Shown here one piece after another: positions 7,687-10,443 of a stretch of DNA of 10,443 nt. This stretch comes from Bacteroidia bacterium (lineage in GTDB: Bacteria; Bacteroidota; Bacteroidia; Bacteroidales; Azobacteroidaceae). The notes below the pieces were generated by a model that saw nothing but the letters and a program-made list of their open reading frames with translations, searched no databases and was not told the DNA's origin. Numbering within the stretch: the stretch's first letter is position 1; each line of letters opens with the position of its first letter. Location of the stretch: NCBI GenBank assembly GCA_025996865.1, contig BNTV01000151.1:1-10443 (forward strand), in the 5' to 3' direction. The translations under genes and the position numbers were made by a program.

Positions 7687-8473
7687 ACGCCGCTTGTTCA
7701 TAATCAATTAATTCCGTTATTACCGGATGCGGGCCACAGACGGGACAATGTTCCGAACGTTTCGTTTTAATGGTTCGGAATTGCATGGTCTTCGCATTGA
7801 ATGACAGGAGTTTATCCGTCAATAATTCGCCGACTCCCGTCAGAAATTTCAAGGCTTCTGCCACCTGAATCGTACCTAACATGCCTGCAATGGCGCCCAA
7901 AACGCCTGCCTGCGAACAAGTGGGAACAGCCCCCGTAGGGGGCGGAGCGTGAAACAAACACCGATAGCAGGCTGAACCGGGTAAGTAGGTCATTGTTTGC
8001 CCTTCAAACCGCAAAATGCCTCCGTGCGAAAACGGTTTGCCGGCCAATACGCAAGCATCGTTAATCAGAAATTTGACGGGAAAATTATCGGTTCCGTCCA
8101 CGATGAAATCGTAGTCTTTGATAATATCGAAAGCATTTTCCGAAGTCAAAAGTTCATAGTAGGTAACTACTTTTACATCAGGGTTTAACTGATTGATTTT
8201 TTCCTTGGCCGAAAGTACTTTCGGTTTGTTTACATCGGCAGTGAAATGGATGATTTGGCGTTGAAGGTTACTTAAATCAACCACATCGCCGTCAATCAAC
8301 CCGATAGTTCCTACACCTGCCGCCGCAAGGTACAGAGCGACCGGAGAACCCAAACCGCCGGCTCCGACTACCAATACCTTACCGTTGCTTATTTTTTCCT
8401 GACCGTCCACTCCTACGTCTTGAAGCAAGATGTGGCGGCTGTATCTGCTTATTTGATCTTCTGTAAATTCCAT
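7664..8473 (-). CDS. MoeB/ThiF-type sulfur-carrier adenylyltransferase (E1-like)
   Basis: This E1-like enzyme (269 residues from ATG 8473) uses ATP to adenylate the C-terminal Gly-Gly of a ubiquitin-like sulfur carrier such as MoaD or ThiS before thiocarboxylate formation. Visible are RYSRHILL (10-17), the nucleotide loop GAGGLGS (37-43), LSNLQRQ (67-73), DGTDNF with Asp129, the PTCSQAGVLG segment with Cys186, and four zinc cysteines in CYRC (169-172) and CPVC (243-246). There is no C-terminal rhodanese domain. The frame can be opened to a TTG at 8503, but ATG 8473 gives the family N-terminus MEFTEDQISRYSRH. MoeB, ThiF and HesA types cannot be separated safely from sequence alone. No MoaD/ThiS-like carrier gene is in the window. 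It lies 42 nt downstream of the cysteine desulfurase, and its C-terminal tail is encoded by a tandem repeat. Confidence 0.9.
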   Translation of the reverse strand: MEFTEDQISRYSRHILLQDVGVDGQEKISNGKVLVVGAGGLGSPVALYLAAAGVGTIGLIDGDVVDLSNLQRQIIHFTADVNKPKVLSAKEKINQLNPDVKVVTYYELLTSENAFDIIKDYDFIVDGTDNFPVKFLINDACVLAGKPFSHGGILRFEGQTMTYLPGSACYRCLFHAPPPTGAVPTCSQAGVLGAIAGMLGTIQVAEALKFLTGVGELLTDKLLSFNAKTMQFRTIKTKRSEHCPVCGPHPVITELIDYEQAACELKIKN

Positions 8474-8492
8474 TTTATTCGTTTTTGAGATA

Positions 8493-8500
8493 CAAAAATA
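8493..8500 (-). promoter_or_regulatory. Possible internal -7 element before the moeB-like gene
   Basis: TATTTTTG on the - strand matches TAnnTTTG and lies in the 42-nt gap between the cysteine desulfurase stop and the moeB-like ATG. No -33 TTTG is seen at the right distance, and the A/T-rich gap makes chance matches likely. If real, it would let the downstream three genes be expressed apart from the shell and cargo. Confidence 0.25.
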
Positions 8501-8515
8501 CAATAATTTTCGCGT

Positions 8516-9991
8516 CTATGAGAATGTTGACCGCAAGATGTTGTTGACGGCTACAACCAATCGGTCTATTTCTGCTGTTGTATTATAAAATGCAAACGAA
8601 GGACGAACGGTCGCTTCAACACCCAATCTGCGCAAAGCCGGTTGAGCGCAATGGTGTCCTGCTCTCAAAGCAATTCCTTCCAAATCAAGCGCTTTTCCCA
8701 CTTCAGGCGTAGAAATTCCCGGAATAATAAAAGAAACTACGCTTATTCGTTCGCGGGGATTGCCAATCAACCGGATGCCTTCTATTTGTCCCAATTCCTT
8801 ACGGGCGTACTCTGTCAGGTAATGTTCGTATTTTTCAATGTTGTGAATACCGGTTCGGCTCACGTAATCCAAGGCAGCGCCTAATCCGATGGCATCAGCG
8901 ATGTTAGGCGTTCCGGCTTCAAATTTGTGGGGCGGAACATTGAAAACGGTTTCTTCGAAAGTCACATCTTTAATCATATTTCCCCCGCTTTGCCAAGGGG
9001 GCATCAGTTCCAGAAGTTCCTTTTTACCGTAAACTACACCGATTCCGTTGGGTGCGTAGATTTTATGTCCGGAAAATACAAAGAAATCCACATCCAAATC
9101 CTGCACATCAACGGCAGTATGCGCAATGGATTGCGCTCCGTCGATCAATACCCTGGCGCCATAGCGTTTCGCCATGTCAATCATGGTTTTTGCAGGGGAA
9201 ATTGTTCCGAACGTGTTATTAACCTGTCCGAAGGAAACGATTTTCGTGCGTGGACTTAACAGTCGTTCATATTCTTCGAGGATAACTTCACCTTTATCAT
9301 TGATCGGAATTGCCAGTAAATGAGCGTTTTTCTCTTTTGCCAATTGTTGCCAGGGCACAATATTCGCGTGATGATCAAGCGTAGAAACAATAATCTCGTC
9401 GCCGGGCCGGATGAATTTCCGGCCATAAGTTTGTGTGACGAGATTGATTCCTTCGGTTGTTCCCCGGACGAAAAGAATTTCTTCGGAAGAAGACGCATGG
9501 ATGAAGTCTTTGACTTTTTCCCGCGCGCCTTCGTACTGGTCGGTGGAACGAGCTGCAAGCGTATGCGCTGCCCGGTGGATATTTGAATTGTCGTGTTCGT
9601 AATAATGCTTGATTGCGTCGATTACCTGTTGGGGCTTTTGCGTAGTTGCCGCATTATCGAACCAAATCAACTCTTTTCCATTGATTTTCTGGTTAAAAAT
9701 CGGAAAATCCTTGCGAATCGCCTGTACATCAAAAGTTTCTCTGCCATTATAAGTGATGGGTTGATCTCTCAAAAAGGAATATTGCGAATAATTGGTATCG
9801 GCAAACTCGCTTTGGGCTGCCGAATGCAGGCGGGAAGTATCGTTGGGGGAATCGCCTTCCCCGAAGAAAAATCCCGGTAATTTCTCCGCTTCCGGTAAAA
9901 CGCCGGAAAGTTCCGGCTTGGAAAGCGAAGCCTGCAAGCCTTGAAATGAGGCGAAAACACTGCTTAAATCAATAGTATCATGCAGGCTCAT
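8516..9991 (-). CDS. SufS-type cysteine desulfurase with N-terminal encapsulin-cargo extension
   Basis: This PLP enzyme removes sulfur from cysteine, giving alanine and an enzyme persulfide. The catalytic part (about 87-491) is a group II (SufS/CsdA) aminotransferase-fold protein: WFDNAATTQKP (110-120), RGTTEGIN (176-183), LDHHANIVPW (205-214), DGAQS from Asp284, the PLP lysine Lys310 in SGHK, and the nucleophile Cys448 in RAGHHCAQP, followed by VRPSFAFYNT. SufS proteins are about 405 residues; this one has 491. The extra 86 N-terminal residues are rich in Ser, Asp, Glu and Pro, contain LPGFFFGEGD (38-47), and look disordered. Such extensions direct cysteine desulfurases into Family 2A encapsulins. 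The ATG overlaps the shell-gene stop (ATGA), implying coupled translation and matched supply of cargo and shell. Encapsulation is inferred from family knowledge and linkage. Confidence 0.93.
   Translation of the reverse strand: MSLHDTIDLSSVFASFQGLQASLSKPELSGVLPEAEKLPGFFFGEGDSPNDTSRLHSAAQSEFADTNYSQYSFLRDQPITYNGRETFDVQAIRKDFPIFNQKINGKELIWFDNAATTQKPQQVIDAIKHYYEHDNSNIHRAAHTLAARSTDQYEGAREKVKDFIHASSSEEILFVRGTTEGINLVTQTYGRKFIRPGDEIIVSTLDHHANIVPWQQLAKEKNAHLLAIPINDKGEVILEEYERLLSPRTKIVSFGQVNNTFGTISPAKTMIDMAKRYGARVLIDGAQSIAHTAVDVQDLDVDFFVFSGHKIYAPNGIGVVYGKKELLELMPPWQSGGNMIKDVTFEETVFNVPPHKFEAGTPNIADAIGLGAALDYVSRTGIHNIEKYEHYLTEYARKELGQIEGIRLIGNPRERISVVSFIIPGISTPEVGKALDLEGIALRAGHHCAQPALRRLGVEATVRPSFAFYNTTAEIDRLVVAVNNILRSTFS
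9734..9991 (-). other. Predicted disordered cargo-loading domain of the cysteine desulfurase
   Basis: Codons 1-86 precede the conserved SufS start (FDVQAIRKDFPIF, 87-99). The segment lacks regular hydrophobic spacing, carries many Ser, Asp, Glu, Gln and Pro residues, and has a few hydrophobic clusters (VFASFQGLQASL 12-23, LPGFFF 38-43, YSQYSFL 68-74) that could dock to the inner shell face. Cargo desulfurases of Family 2A encapsulins carry a long disordered N-terminal domain in this place. The boundary is approximate. Confidence 0.7.
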
Positions 9992-10443
9992 TTCAGTGTT
10001 GTTTTACGATTGTTGTAATCGTGGTAATAACCGACTTCTACGTTTTCGAGAACAGCAATGGCATCGTCCGTTAAAGAAGCTAATGAGAAATATTTGGTCA
10101 GCAAATAGCTGGCTACCGCAAATTTATCCAAACCCATCAGACGTGCCGAAAGGCTGGGAGCGATTTCTCCGGGGATACCGGCTTGATGAAGTCCGACTAC
10201 GCCTTGTTCCTCTTCGCCGGTGCGAACCAAAATAATGCTGGTTGTGCCTACGCCGCGATTTGTCAGATATTGTCCCTGAATTTCCACTTTATCGCTGGGA
10301 ATTACCGGAACCCCGCGCCAGGTAATGATTGGAACGCCAAAAACATGAGTTGTTACAGGGGGAACACCGCGCCAGGTACATTCTCTTTCAAAAGCGGCAA
10401 TCGCGCGCGGATGCGCCAGAAAGAAAGCCGGTTTTTTCCACAC
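9988..10443 (-). CDS. Family 2 (probably 2A) encapsulin shell protein, SrpI-like, C-terminal half
   Basis: The last 151 codons of an HK97-fold encapsulin; the gene continues past the right edge, and the first codon in view is an internal GTG, not a start. Recognisable SrpI-like segments, numbered from the first codon in view, are PAFFLAHPRAIAAFERECT (5-23), ITWRGVPVIPSDK (40-52), QGVVGLHQAGIPGEIAPSLS (80-99), and SLTDDAIAVLENVEVGYYHDY (123-143). These proteins self-assemble into icosahedral shells; Family 2A shells package cysteine desulfurase and are linked to sulfur storage. Full-length members are about 300 residues. No cyclic-nucleotide-binding domain, the mark of Family 2B, is seen in this half, and the desulfurase cargo next door supports 2A; the missing half could still change that. 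The stop overlaps the cargo start by 4 nt. Its promoter lies outside the window. Confidence 0.9.
   Translation of the reverse strand: MWKKPAFFLAHPRAIAAFERECTWRGVPPVTTHVFGVPIITWRGVPVIPSDKVEIQGQYLTNRGVGTTSIILVRTGEEEQGVVGLHQAGIPGEIAPSLSARLMGLDKFAVASYLLTKYFSLASLTDDAIAVLENVEVGYYHDYNNRKTTLK

Noticed and set aside
8474..8503. Longer N-terminus of the moeB-like gene from a TTG at 8503
   Set aside because: The ten added residues are not in the family; ATG 8473 gives the expected start.
8516..9991. Housekeeping SufS of an iron-sulfur cluster operon
   Set aside because: No sufBCD or sufE/U genes are nearby, the protein has an 86-residue extension, and the gene overlaps an encapsulin gene.
9988..10443. 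A complete small gene starting at the right edge
   Set aside because: The first codon in view is GTG inside conserved SrpI-like sequence, and the known family is twice as long, so this is a 5'-truncated view of a larger gene.
1..10443. CRISPR arrays, tRNA or rRNA genes, insertion sequences
   Set aside because: No spaced repeats, cloverleaf-like segments, rRNA motifs or transposase frames were seen; gaps between genes are all short.

Overview
The window looks like a chromosomal segment from a member of the Bacteroidetes, probably order Bacteroidales. The evidence is a long single-chain PurL of the type found in Bacteroides and relatives, promoters of the Bacteroidetes type (TTTG, about 19 bp, TAnnTTTG), A/T-rich leaders without Shine-Dalgarno sequences, and an Xaa-Pro peptidase of the type common in that phylum. 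The genus cannot be read from the sequence.

Left end (1-1340): one M24 Xaa-Pro peptidase gene appears in two pieces facing opposite ways. The C-terminal catalytic part is on the + strand (1-441). The N-terminal creatinase-like part is on the - strand and loses homology near 831. Between them, on the + strand, is the 5' part of an unrecognised exported protein that is cut at the same point. A roughly 1 kb inversion would explain both broken genes. A fold-back junction from amplification or assembly is the main alternative.

Middle (1341-6892): a divergent promoter region drives the broken peptidase leftward and purL (FGAM synthase, purine biosynthesis) rightward. purL meets ettA (ABC-F translation factor, - strand) tail to tail with a single base between the stop codons. 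ettA has its own -7 element.

Right part (6929-10443, all - strand): this is the most interesting region. In transcription order it holds the C-terminal half of a Family 2 encapsulin shell protein (SrpI-like, running off the right edge), a SufS-type cysteine desulfurase with an N-terminal extension of about 86 residues as in encapsulin cargo, a MoeB/ThiF-type E1-like adenylyltransferase, a DsrE-like protein and a TusA-like protein. The first two overlap by ATGA and the last two are 2 nt apart. The shell/cysteine desulfurase pair is a described sulfur-storing nanocompartment. Its linkage here to MoeB, DsrE and TusA suggests one unit that takes sulfur from cysteine, sequesters it in a protein shell, and passes it on through persulfide carriers. 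The shell-cargo step rests on known families; the onward relay is inference. A heptanucleotide tandem repeat spans the junction between the moeB-like and dsrE-like genes.
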